64,000 nt of DNA from an uncultured Granulosicoccus sp. (GTDB lineage: Bacteria > Pseudomonadota > Gammaproteobacteria > Granulosicoccales > Granulosicoccaceae): positions 62,001 through 126,000 of the forward strand of contig CANLXI010000002.1 of the NCBI GenBank assembly GCA_947495035.1, in the 5' to 3' direction. A program made the translations under genes and the position numbers. The notes under the pieces are model-generated. The model did not search any database. It saw nothing but the letters and a program-made list of their open reading frames with translations, and was not told the origin of the DNA. Below, one piece after another: positions 35,043-42,487 of the stretch (the first letter of the stretch is position 1; each line of letters begins with the position of its first letter).

Positions 35043-35089
35043 CCACTATATCTGGGGTTGCCCGGGATTCACGCCACTACATCTTGTGG
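35043..35089. promoter_or_regulatory. Second, weaker NrdR-like box pair
   Basis: CCACTATATCTGGGGT at 35043-35058 and CCACTACATCTTGTGG at 35074-35089 each match 12 of 16 positions of the NrdR consensus. They are 31 bases apart start to start. The sites sit 240-286 bases upstream of nrdJa and about 420 bases before the plus-strand gene at 35508. They may mark a second, distal nrdJ promoter or serve a divergent transcript. Confidence 0.5.
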
Positions 35090-35207
35090 TTGAGCGGCGA
35101 ATTTTGGGGACAAAGCGGTTGACAAGCTGTGGACAACTCCCGGGAACCCGCATGACACCGTCAAAATATGCAATATAGTTCAATTCATGCCAGTGATTCA
35201 TGGGCAT

Positions 35208-35318
35208 TGACGGAATACCGTCAGCTAACCTGCTGCTGACGGAATGCCAGCTGTTGCAGGTTACGCGCAGCTCGCGAAACCGTCGATTCACGGATCGATT
35301 GCGCCAATGAAATGGCGC
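35208..35318. other. Cluster of stem-loops in a non-coding stretch
   Basis: The 34804-35507 gap has no convincing gene. Besides the NrdR sites it holds a row of inverted repeats: TGACGG/CCGTCA at 35208-35223 with loop AATA, TAACCTGC (35226-35233) with GCAGGTTA (35256-35263), and GCGCCA/TGGCGC at 35301-35318. Such density suggests a structured RNA or a long 5' leader for the gene at 35508, but no family is recognised. Confidence 0.4.
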
Positions 35319-35507
35319 TCAACGCTCTCGTCTGTTGGCTGCATCACAGTGCATGGAACAACGCAGGCGGAAGCGTGAAACGCCACACGAACTCTTGTCA
35401 AGACAGTGGCGGAGAGGCTTCCGGCAGATTATCTTTCCTGCCAACACCGGTACGACAACGGTATCCCCACAACGAGATCGGGCAACAGCCTGACACGGGA
35501 GCAGAAC

Positions 35508-35804
35508 ATGAGACATTCGAATCAGACTTCAGCCGGCCGAGCCACTCATCGCGCCTTCACTCGTATCGTCAAGGAGTCCCGCTGGGTCCACCGCTCGCAG
35601 CTGCAAATCGGCATGTACGTCAACGAACTGGATCGCCCCTGGACGGATACCAGTTTCATGTTCCAGGGCTTCGAGATCGACTCCCCGGAAACCCTGGAAA
35701 AGGTTCGCGAGTCCTGTGAGTACGCCTTCGTCCAGACAGAGAAGCTGGCCCGGGTGTCCTGGGTTGGTACCCGACGTCATGTGTCGGTGGTTCGCGATCA
35801 CTGA
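35508..35804 (+). CDS. Stand-alone DUF3391-like domain protein
   Basis: A 98-residue protein. After a short polar N terminus it has VHRSQLQIGMYVNELDRPW, then FMFQGFEIDSPETLEKVRESC and YAFVQTEK. This is the DUF3391 pattern, which normally forms the N-terminal part of HD-GYP c-di-GMP phosphodiesterases. Here no HD-GYP domain follows; the frame stops after VVRDH. GGGAG at about 35498-35502 supports the start at 35508; the longer frame has no domain upstream. It could be a free regulatory domain or the remnant of a longer gene. No downstream HD-GYP frame was seen before the convergent mgtE gene. Confidence 0.72.
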   Translation: MRHSNQTSAGRATHRAFTRIVKESRWVHRSQLQIGMYVNELDRPWTDTSFMFQGFEIDSPETLEKVRESCEYAFVQTEKLARVSWVGTRRHVSVVRDH

Positions 35805-35926
35805 GGGCGCTCAGGCCGACAGGGCAGGCGGGCTTGCAGCGGAAGATTCTCGATGCATAGGGCCAGTCCTGTCGCCCGCCGCATGATCAAGGGTGATTGG
35901 CGCTCGAATGCGCCAGATGCCCGAGC

Positions 35927-37273
35927 CTACAGTATCAGCGTCGCCAGCCCCAGAAAGGCCACCAGTCCGACCACGTCGGTGACCGTGGTCAGGGCAACAC
36001 CACCGGCCAGCGCCGGGTCGATACCGAGCCGGCGCATCAGCATCGGCAGCATGGCCCCGGCATAGGCTGCCGTTACCAGGTTCACGACCAGTGCGGCACC
36101 GATGATCATGCCGATCTGCCGGTCGCCGAACCACAGCCACACCAGTCCGGCAATGATCAGTGCCCACAACACCCCGTTGAGCAGGCCGATGGCGACCTCG
36201 CGCGTCAGCAGGTCTCGCAGATTGCTCTTGTTGATCTGGTTGAGCGCCTGGCCGCGAATGACCAGGGTCAGCGTCTGGCTGCCGGCGATACCGCCCATGC
36301 TCGGCACCACACTCATCAACACCGCCAGGGTGACGATGCGCTCCAGGGTGCCTTCGAACTGGGCGATGACCCAGGAGGCCAGCAGTGCCGTCAGCAGGTT
36401 CACGCCCAGCCACAGCGCGCGCTTGCGGGTACTGCGAAAGATCGGCGCGAAGATATCGTCTTCCTGATTCAGACCTGCCATGCTCAGTACGGTCTGCTCG
36501 GCCTCTTCACGAATGACGTCAACCACGTCATCGATCGTGACACGACCGATGAGTCGGTTGTTGTCATCCACCACCGGTGCCGAGACCAGATCGAAATCCT
36601 CGAACACCCGGGCGACTTCACGCTGGGTGGTCAGTACGTGCAGGGGTTCGATCTTGCGCAGCGAGATATCGCTGACCAGGGTGTCACTGCTGTTGGTCAG
36701 CAACAGTCGCAGTGACAGCTCACCCAGGTAACGGCCATAGCGGTCGGTCACCCAGAGTCGGTCTGTCTGGCGCGGCATGGACCCACGACGCCGCAGATAG
36801 CGCAGCACCACATCCAGGGTCACATCACCGCGCACCGTGATCACGTCCAGGTTCATCAGGCCGCCGGCGCTGTCCTCCGGGTAGGCCAGTACCTGGTCGA
36901 GGCGCTCACGATCCTGACGGCCCATGCCGGCCAGCATCTCGGAGGTGAGCTGTTCGGGCAGCGACTGGACAAAGTCGGCCAGATCGTCAAGATCCAGCTG
37001 CTCGGTCGCCGCCACCAGCTCGTCCATGTCCATGTCGCGAACCAGGCTCTCGCGAACCTCATCGCCCACTTCCATGAGGATTTCACCTTCCAGCTCGGGA
37101 TCGATGACATCCCACAGCAGGCGACGACGTACCGGTGGCAGTGATTCCAGGGCATCGGCGATCTCGGCCGGGTGCATGGCCAGCATGATCTTGCGAGCGG
37201 CCGAGACGGAGCCTTCGCTGATGTTTTCAGCCAGCGTGCTGGACTGCTGCTGCTGTTCGACTTCAGGTTCCAT
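35927..37273 (-). CDS. mgtE: Magnesium transporter MgtE
   Basis: A 448-residue protein with the MgtE layout: an N-terminal superhelical MgtE_N domain (HPAEIADALESLPPVRRRLLWD), two CBS domains (DVITVRGDVTLDVVLRYLRRR and KIEPLHVLTTQREVARVF with DDNNRLIGRVTIDDVVDVI), then a membrane domain with five hydrophobic segments that includes PSMGGIAGSQTLTLVIRG. Role: Mg2+-gated, Mg2+-selective channel of the inner membrane; the N and CBS domains close it at high internal Mg2+. Last gene of the PTS block, starting 61 bases after ptsI. Confidence 0.96.
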   Translation of the reverse strand: MEPEVEQQQQSSTLAENISEGSVSAARKIMLAMHPAEIADALESLPPVRRRLLWDVIDPELEGEILMEVGDEVRESLVRDMDMDELVAATEQLDLDDLADFVQSLPEQLTSEMLAGMGRQDRERLDQVLAYPEDSAGGLMNLDVITVRGDVTLDVVLRYLRRRGSMPRQTDRLWVTDRYGRYLGELSLRLLLTNSSDTLVSDISLRKIEPLHVLTTQREVARVFEDFDLVSAPVVDDNNRLIGRVTIDDVVDVIREEAEQTVLSMAGLNQEDDIFAPIFRSTRKRALWLGVNLLTALLASWVIAQFEGTLERIVTLAVLMSVVPSMGGIAGSQTLTLVIRGQALNQINKSNLRDLLTREVAIGLLNGVLWALIIAGLVWLWFGDRQIGMIIGAALVVNLVTAAYAGAMLPMLMRRLGIDPALAGGVALTTVTDVVGLVAFLGLATLIL

Positions 37274-37333
37274 CAGTGGCTGTCCTGTCCGATCGGGTCC
37301 GGATGGTGTCTGGGGAGCAAGAATACGTCATGC

Positions 37334-39085
37334 TCAGTTGCTGGGGGCGGAGGCGTTTATCTTGTCGAGCTGGGCGAGCATCTCTTCGCTGCTGCGGGCT
37401 GCCAGCAGCGTGCTGACCTGTTTCTTCAGCGTTGCCCGCCGGCAGGTGATGAGATTCTTCTTGGTTTCCAGAATCAGGTTTGGTGGCATGCTGAATTCGG
37501 TCAGTCCCAATCCCAGCAACAGGCGCACATAGCGGGCATCTCCCGCCATTTCGCCGCACATGGCAACCGGAATGCCCGCCTTCTGACCCGCATCGATGGT
37601 GTTCTTGATCAGCGACAAGACCGCCGGGTGCATGGGATCGTACAGGTAGTCCACCTGGTCATCGATACGGTCGATGGCCAGCGTGTACTGGATCAGGTCA
37701 TTGGTACCGATTGACAGGAAGTCCAGCTGGCGGGCAAATTGTTCGGCAGCTATGGCCGCTGCCGGTACCTCGATCATGCCGCCGACCAGCATGTTCTCGT
37801 CGAACTCGATGTTCTCGTCGCGCAGTGATTGCTTCACCTGACTGACCATTTCCAGGCACTGGGCAACCTCGGCCACATTCGTCAGCATGGGCAGCAGCAT
37901 GTGGATGGGACCGCGCGCAGAGGCTCGCAGAATGGCGCGCAACTGCGGCAGGAACAACGAGGTGTCACTCAGGCACAGACGGATGCCTCGCAGACCCATG
38001 GCCGGATTGTGCGCCTGCGGCCGCGTCCGGCTGGCCATCTGCCCATCCACCTGCTTGTCTGCACCGAGGTCGGCGGTGCGGATGGTCAGAGTCTCGCCCT
38101 TGAGTGCGCGCAGCACCTTGGTGTAGACCTTGAAATGCTCCTGCTCGGTCGGCACCGTCTCACGGTTCATGTACAGGAATTCGGTACGGTAGAGGCCGAC
38201 GCCCTTGGCGCTGACCCGTTTCAGTGCCTTCAGATCCTCTTCGATCTCGATATTGGCCATCAGCTTGAGCTGGACGCCATCGGCCGTCACGGCTTCGGTA
38301 TCGATGAGCTTGGCCAGCTCGCGCTGGCGCAGTCGGGTTTCCTTCTGCTGGCGCCTGAAGTCGCTCAGCATCTCCTCGGTGGGTTCGGCCAGTACCATGC
38401 CCAGGCGACCATCCAGGGTGATCACTTCACCCGGCTTGATATACCGGCGGATATTGCTGACACCAACGATGGCGGGAATGCCCAGACTTCGGGCCAGGAT
38501 GGCGGTATGCGACAACTGGCCACCGGTCTCGGTGACGAATCCTGCCACGCCGTGGTGCTGCATGCTGACGGTATCGGCCGGTGTCAGGTCGTCGGCCACG
38601 ATGATCTGGCCTTTCCATTGTTCGGAGGCGACCACATTCTCGGCGCCATCGTCCAGGGCGCGCAGCACCGAATCGATGACGTGATTGACATCGTCGATGC
38701 GAGTGGCCAGGTAGCTGTCATCCATCGAGCCGAATGCCTTGATCAGCTCCTCGCGCTGCTGTTGCAGGGCGGCCTCGGCGTTGATCATCTCGCCCTTGAT
38801 GATTTCCACGGGGCGCTGTGACAGCACGGCGTCATCGAGCATCAGAATGTGGGTTTCGATGAACGAGCTGACATCGCTCGGCGCATCCTTGGGGATATTG
38901 TCGCGGGCCATGAGCAGTTGCGCCCGCGCGTCCTTGACAGCGCGCTTGAAGCGCCGCACTTCTGCCGGAATGCCTTTCTTCAGCAGCGTGCGAGAAGTGA
39001 CATCGATCTGATTGCGTCGCAGCAGATAGGCGTTGCCGATGGCAATACCGCGGGAGACGCCAATGCCGCTGAACATCAGACTCAT
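37334..39085 (-). CDS. ptsI: Phosphoenolpyruvate-protein phosphotransferase, enzyme I
   Basis: A 583-residue protein from ATG 39085; the longer frame runs into ptsH and is not used. It begins MFSGIGVSRGIAIGNAYLL. The phosphohistidine lies in TETGGQLSHTAILARSLGIPAIVG. The C-terminal PEP-binding domain has GLYRTEFLYM, TADLGADKQ, NPAMGLRGIR, MIEVPAA and SIGTNDLIQYTLA. It lacks the GAF domain of PtsP. Role: transfers phosphate from PEP to HPr. No sugar-specific EIIB or EIIC gene is near, so the chain may be regulatory, ending at PtsN. Confidence 0.96.
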   Translation of the reverse strand: MSLMFSGIGVSRGIAIGNAYLLRRNQIDVTSRTLLKKGIPAEVRRFKRAVKDARAQLLMARDNIPKDAPSDVSSFIETHILMLDDAVLSQRPVEIIKGEMINAEAALQQQREELIKAFGSMDDSYLATRIDDVNHVIDSVLRALDDGAENVVASEQWKGQIIVADDLTPADTVSMQHHGVAGFVTETGGQLSHTAILARSLGIPAIVGVSNIRRYIKPGEVITLDGRLGMVLAEPTEEMLSDFRRQQKETRLRQRELAKLIDTEAVTADGVQLKLMANIEIEEDLKALKRVSAKGVGLYRTEFLYMNRETVPTEQEHFKVYTKVLRALKGETLTIRTADLGADKQVDGQMASRTRPQAHNPAMGLRGIRLCLSDTSLFLPQLRAILRASARGPIHMLLPMLTNVAEVAQCLEMVSQVKQSLRDENIEFDENMLVGGMIEVPAAAIAAEQFARQLDFLSIGTNDLIQYTLAIDRIDDQVDYLYDPMHPAVLSLIKNTIDAGQKAGIPVAMCGEMAGDARYVRLLLGLGLTEFSMPPNLILETKKNLITCRRATLKKQVSTLLAARSSEEMLAQLDKINASAPSN

Positions 39086-39087
39086 GG

Positions 39088-39357
39088 CTACTCCTCTTCG
39101 TCGAACCGGCGGTTGATCAGATCGACAACGGCGGCCAGTGCATCTTCCTCGTCTTCCCCGTCGGCGGACACGGTGACCTTCGAGCCCATGCTGGCAGCCA
39201 GCATCATGACGCCCATGATGCTCTTGCTGTTGACACGCTGGCCATCCTTCTCGATATCGATACTGGCAGCAAAGGATGACGAGAGCTTGACAAGCTTGGC
39301 TGCTGCGCGTGCGTGCAGGCCCAGTTTGTTGATGATTTCGAGTTCTTGCTGGATCAT
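39088..39357 (-). CDS. ptsH: Phosphocarrier protein HPr
   Basis: An 89-residue protein from ATG 39357, with the start overlapping the rapZ stop. GLHARAAAKLV carries His15, the phosphate acceptor from enzyme I. SKSIMGVMML carries Ser46, the target of HPr kinase, whose gene is encoded two genes upstream. The frame upstream of 39357 is not used. Role: carrier between EI and PtsN, and possible regulator when phosphorylated on Ser46. It is tightly linked with ptsI, whose start is two bases after its stop. Confidence 0.96.
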   Translation of the reverse strand: MIQQELEIINKLGLHARAAAKLVKLSSSFAASIDIEKDGQRVNSKSIMGVMMLAASMGSKVTVSADGEDEEDALAAVVDLINRRFDEEE

Positions 39358-40214
39358 AGTTCTCGATGTCGTCTGGAGACGTTGTCGCGCGCCTCGGCGA
39401 AATGGTCGGCAAGTCGATCGATCAGATAGACCGACCGATGGCGACCGCCGGTACAACCTACCGAGACGGTCAGATAGGCGCGATTCTCTGCTTCGAACAG
39501 CGGCAGCCAGCGTTGCAGAAAATCCCGGATGTGCTCGAACATGGCTTCGACGTCCGGCTGGTCCTGCAGGAAGCGGATGATCGGTTTCTCGCGTCCGGTG
39601 AATCGTCGCAGTTCCGGCTCCCAGTGCGGATTGGGCAGGCAGCGTACGTCGAACATGAAGTCGGTGCTGGCCGGGGTGCCGTGCTTGAAGCCGAAAGACT
39701 GGAAGATCAGTGCAAGACCGACCTGGGTCTTGCCCAGCACATAGGTGCGGATGATGTCGCGCAGTTCATGCAGGTTCAGTGCAGAGGTATCCACGACCAG
39801 TTCGGCGTCGGCCTTGACCGGATCCAGCAGGCGCGCCTCTTCGTCGATGGCACTGATCAGCGGCAGGTCCTGACTGCTGAGTGGATGCTTGCGGCGGGTT
39901 TCGGAAAAGCGCGTCACCAGGCGGGTGCGGTCGGTGTCCAGAAACAGCACCTCGACCTGCATGTCCTTGCGGGCCCGCAGCTCGGTCAACAGTCTCAGCA
40001 GATTGTCTGCCGAGGCGCGTTCGCTGCGCATGTCGATGCCGATGGCCAGCTTGGCATACAGCTGCGAGCCGCTGGCCAGCAGTTTGTCGATGAATTCGGA
40101 CAGCAGGTAGGAGGGCAGATTGTCGATGCAGTAGAAGCCTTCGTCTTCCAGGGTGTGCAGAGCCACACTCTTGCCGGATCCTGACAGACCAGTGACTATG
40201 GTCAGGCGTGTCAT
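39354..40214 (-). CDS. rapZ: RNase adapter / nucleotide-binding protein RapZ
   Basis: A 286-residue protein. Walker A GLSGSGKSVAL is at the N terminus and the conserved C-terminal GCTGGRHRSVYLIDRLA is present, along with FQSFGFKHG and DFMFDVRCLPNP. In E. coli RapZ guides GlmZ small RNA to RNase E and senses glucosamine-6-phosphate; in many other bacteria the same gene sits with ptsN and ptsH. It lies three bases after hprK and overlaps ptsH by ATGA. Nucleotide binding is expected from the motif. Confidence 0.95.
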   Translation of the reverse strand: MTRLTIVTGLSGSGKSVALHTLEDEGFYCIDNLPSYLLSEFIDKLLASGSQLYAKLAIGIDMRSERASADNLLRLLTELRARKDMQVEVLFLDTDRTRLVTRFSETRRKHPLSSQDLPLISAIDEEARLLDPVKADAELVVDTSALNLHELRDIIRTYVLGKTQVGLALIFQSFGFKHGTPASTDFMFDVRCLPNPHWEPELRRFTGREKPIIRFLQDQPDVEAMFEHIRDFLQRWLPLFEAENRAYLTVSVGCTGGRHRSVYLIDRLADHFAEARDNVSRRHREL

Positions 40215-40217
40215 GGT

Positions 40218-41249
40218 TCAGTTCTCCGTATCGGTACTGACGTCGGTGCCCGACTTGGGGCGTGGGCTGGGACGGCGCTTGCTCTGATGGGCGGCGATTG
40301 CCAGCGCTCGTTCCTGTTTGCTGACCAGATCCCTGGAGGCGCTGTAACCGCCGGCGCGCAATATCTGGTCGCGTATCGCGGCTTCGACCAGCACGGCCAT
40401 GTTGCGTCCGGGAGCTACCGGTATCGTGCGTTTGGGTACCTTGACGCCCAGGACGACGCGAGTGCCGGACGGCTCGCTGATGCGATCACCGGCAATGGCC
40501 GCCAGATCCTTGTTGAAATCCTCGCCACTGACCGGCTTCAGGTGCACGATACAGCGCAGGATCTTGCGCGAGCGCGTATGTGCATCCCCGTACATCAGGG
40601 CGATGTTGAGCACACCGAGACCGCGTACTTCCAGAAAATCCTGCAGCAGGGGCGGGCACTGGCATTCGAGCGTCCCGGGCGCTATGCGGGTGAACTCCGG
40701 GGCGTCGTCCGCCACCAGGATGTGACCTCGACTGATCAGCTCCAGAGCCAGTTCGCTCTTGCCGACACTGGCATCCCCGGTGATCAGTACCCCGGTACCA
40801 TGCACATCCATCATCACCCCGTGAATGATCTCGCGTTCGGCCAGCAGTTGAGTCAGCAGAAAGCGCATGCGGCTGTGCAACTGGCTGTAGTCTGCCGCCG
40901 AGCTCAGCAGGGCGATGTTCTCGCGTTCAGCCAGTTCGATGATGCTTTCGGGCGCCTGCAGCGAGTTGGAGACCACGATCACGTCGCAGGTGTTGGGCAG
41001 GGAATACTCGAAACGGCTGGCGTCGAGCACCGAGGCCTCGCTGAACAGGCGGACTTCGGCAGCGCCCAGCAACTGGATACGGTTGGGGCTGTTGAAATTG
41101 AGTGGGCCGAGCAGGCGAGGGCGGTCTACCGGGCCGGCGTCACGCGTCAGCATGCGCGAATGGGCGGCATGTCCGGCGGTCCAGGTCAGATCCAGATCCT
41201 TGTTCAGTGCCTGTACCGCCTCGCCAACGGTCAGCTGCCGGTAAGACAT
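40218..41249 (-). CDS. hprK: HPr kinase/phosphorylase
   Basis: A 343-residue protein. The N-terminal domain ends with MHSRMRFLLTQLLAERE, then MMDVHGTGVLITGDASVGKSELALELISRGHILVADDAPEF with the Walker A GDASVGKS and the HPr-kinase Asp/Glu residues. LEVRGLGVLNIALMYG follows, the K3 signature region. Role: ATP-dependent phosphorylation and reverse dephosphorylation of HPr on Ser46. Its first base overlaps the ptsN stop (TGATG). HprK is absent from enteric bacteria, which argues against that group as host. Confidence 0.95.
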   Translation of the reverse strand: MSYRQLTVGEAVQALNKDLDLTWTAGHAAHSRMLTRDAGPVDRPRLLGPLNFNSPNRIQLLGAAEVRLFSEASVLDASRFEYSLPNTCDVIVVSNSLQAPESIIELAERENIALLSSAADYSQLHSRMRFLLTQLLAEREIIHGVMMDVHGTGVLITGDASVGKSELALELISRGHILVADDAPEFTRIAPGTLECQCPPLLQDFLEVRGLGVLNIALMYGDAHTRSRKILRCIVHLKPVSGEDFNKDLAAIAGDRISEPSGTRVVLGVKVPKRTIPVAPGRNMAVLVEAAIRDQILRAGGYSASRDLVSKQERALAIAAHQSKRRPSPRPKSGTDVSTDTEN

Positions 41250-41854
41250 CAGGTGGAGACGGGCTGCAGGGACGTCAGGTGTTCGTAGAGTGCGTCTGGA
41301 TCGTCGAAACCGCGCAGCGTGTCACGCAGTTCGGCGTCACTGAAACGTCGCGCCATCTGCGCCAGGATCTGCAGGTGTTCATCATTGCAATGTTCGGGAA
41401 CCAGCAGACCGAACACGAGATCGACGGGTTGACCATCGACCGATTCGTAGTCGACGCCTTTTTCCAGCGTCACGAAGGCCGCAATGGGCTCCTCGATACT
41501 GGCCAGACGGCTGTGGGGCAGGCCGACACCGTGTCCCAGTCCGGTACTGCCCAGTCGTTCGCGGCTGATCAGCGCGTCCAGTATCTGCATGTCGCTGAGG
41601 GTATCCGCCGACTCCGCGGCCTTGTCGCTCTGTTTGCGTGACTTCCTGACCTTGCGGGGGCTGCTCTTTTCCTCGCCGCCTTCGGCGTCGTCGTCATTGA
41701 CATCGTCTGTGGCATTTCTTGCCCGGAGAGACTCGCCCAGCAGTTCGGCCAGCGTCTGCAATGTGCGTTTCTTGCTCTGAATGCTGCAATGACAGCGTAT
41801 GCGCTCGGGATCGAGCAGATCGGATAAATCCATGGGTGTAGAAGATTTGGCCAC
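41249..41854 (-). CDS. ptsN: PTS IIA-like nitrogen-regulatory protein PtsN with a charged insertion
   Basis: A 201-residue protein, about 40 longer than typical PtsN. The EIIA fold is seen in DLLDPERIRCHCSIQSKKRTLQTLAELL, then an inserted Asp/Glu/Lys/Ser-rich stretch (about residues 47-85), then ILDALISRERLGSTGLGHGVGLPHSRL with the phospho-accepting His. VDLVFGLLVPEHCNDEHLQIL follows. Role: last acceptor of the PTS-Ntr chain; in other species it controls potassium uptake and envelope stress. The insertion lies before the active-site strand and could be a flexible loop. Confidence 0.93.
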   Translation of the reverse strand: MAKSSTPMDLSDLLDPERIRCHCSIQSKKRTLQTLAELLGESLRARNATDDVNDDDAEGGEEKSSPRKVRKSRKQSDKAAESADTLSDMQILDALISRERLGSTGLGHGVGLPHSRLASIEEPIAAFVTLEKGVDYESVDGQPVDLVFGLLVPEHCNDEHLQILAQMARRFSDAELRDTLRGFDDPDALYEHLTSLQPVST

Positions 41855-41959
41855 ACTTTCAATGCTCGAAGACCCTGCCGATGATGTCGGACAGAGTCTT
41901 CGAGGGCTGCGAAAGCGCTATTGTGCGCTCTCGCTGTCAGGATTAAAAGTGTCAGGCCA

Positions 41960-42277
41960 CTATTCGGGAACAGGGTCGCCTGTGCGGCGGTGCGCCTTGA
42001 GCTTTTCCTTGTGCCGGATCAGTTGACGATCCAGTTTGTCTGTCAGCAGATCGATGGCCGCGTACATGTCGGGCTCGGTGGTGTCTGCATACAGCTGCGT
42101 ACCGGAAACCTTGATGGTTGCCTCGGCCTTCTGGCGTGATTTTTCTTCCACGGTAAGAATCACGTGGACTCCGAAAACGTTGTCGGAGTGTCTCTGGAGG
42201 CGTTCCATCTTGTCAGTCACATAGTTTCGCATCGAAGCGGTAACGTCGACGTGGTGACCGGTTACGGTTAAGTTCAT
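41960..42277 (-). CDS. hpf: Ribosome hibernation-promoting factor, short form
   Basis: A 105-residue protein, MNLTVTGHHVDVTASMRNYV, with the conserved basic C-terminal helix DKLDRQLIRHKEKLKAHR. The start at 42277 is set by AGGAG lying directly before the in-frame ATG at 42283, so that ATG has no room and the next one, six bases on, is correct. The short length matches the gammaproteobacterial HPF that gives 100S ribosomes together with RMF. The gene lies between rpoN and ptsN, its usual place. Confidence 0.95.
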   Translation of the reverse strand: MNLTVTGHHVDVTASMRNYVTDKMERLQRHSDNVFGVHVILTVEEKSRQKAEATIKVSGTQLYADTTEPDMYAAIDLLTDKLDRQLIRHKEKLKAHRRTGDPVPE

Positions 42278-42318
42278 GGGCATCTCCTGATGTTCAACAA
42301 AAGGTTCAACGATGAAGA

Positions 42319-42369
42319 GCGAGGGTCCGCGAAGGACCTCGCGGCAAGTAGGGACACATTGCGCGTCCC
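42319..42369. other. Two stem-loops between rpoN and hpf
   Basis: GCGAGG-g-TCC (42319-42328) pairs with GGACCTCGC (42334-42342) around GCGAA, and GGGAC (42351-42355) pairs with GTCCC (42365-42369). Both fall in the 210-bp rpoN-hpf gap, upstream of the hpf ribosome-binding site. They may attenuate or stabilise the hpf message. No T run for intrinsic termination. Confidence 0.4.
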
Positions 42370-42487
42370 ATATCTGTTCTATGGTCGATGGGGGGCAGAC
42401 CCAATAGCTGGCCACGCTCTGTTGCGAATGTTTCTTCGCAGAGGGCTTGAGGCCATGTCAGGGTGTGCTTTTTCTGCATAAATCGTT

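Noticed and set aside
34941..35110. Cobalamin riboswitch before nrdJa on the minus strand
   Set aside because: The minus strand has GCCGCCCCCGCACTG and a GTGAATCCCGG stretch that recall two riboswitch boxes, but they are about 60 bases apart instead of adjacent, AACTGT is lacking, and no B12-box (GGAGACCGGCC-like) follows.
35119..35134. TTGACA followed by TGTGGACAA, as a promoter plus a DnaA box
   Set aside because: No -10 hexamer at the right distance, and the DnaA-like site has one mismatch and stands alone.
39086..39412. Upstream extension of enzyme I through ptsH
   Set aside because: It overlaps the whole of ptsH in another frame; family alignment begins at MSLMFSGIGVS (39085).
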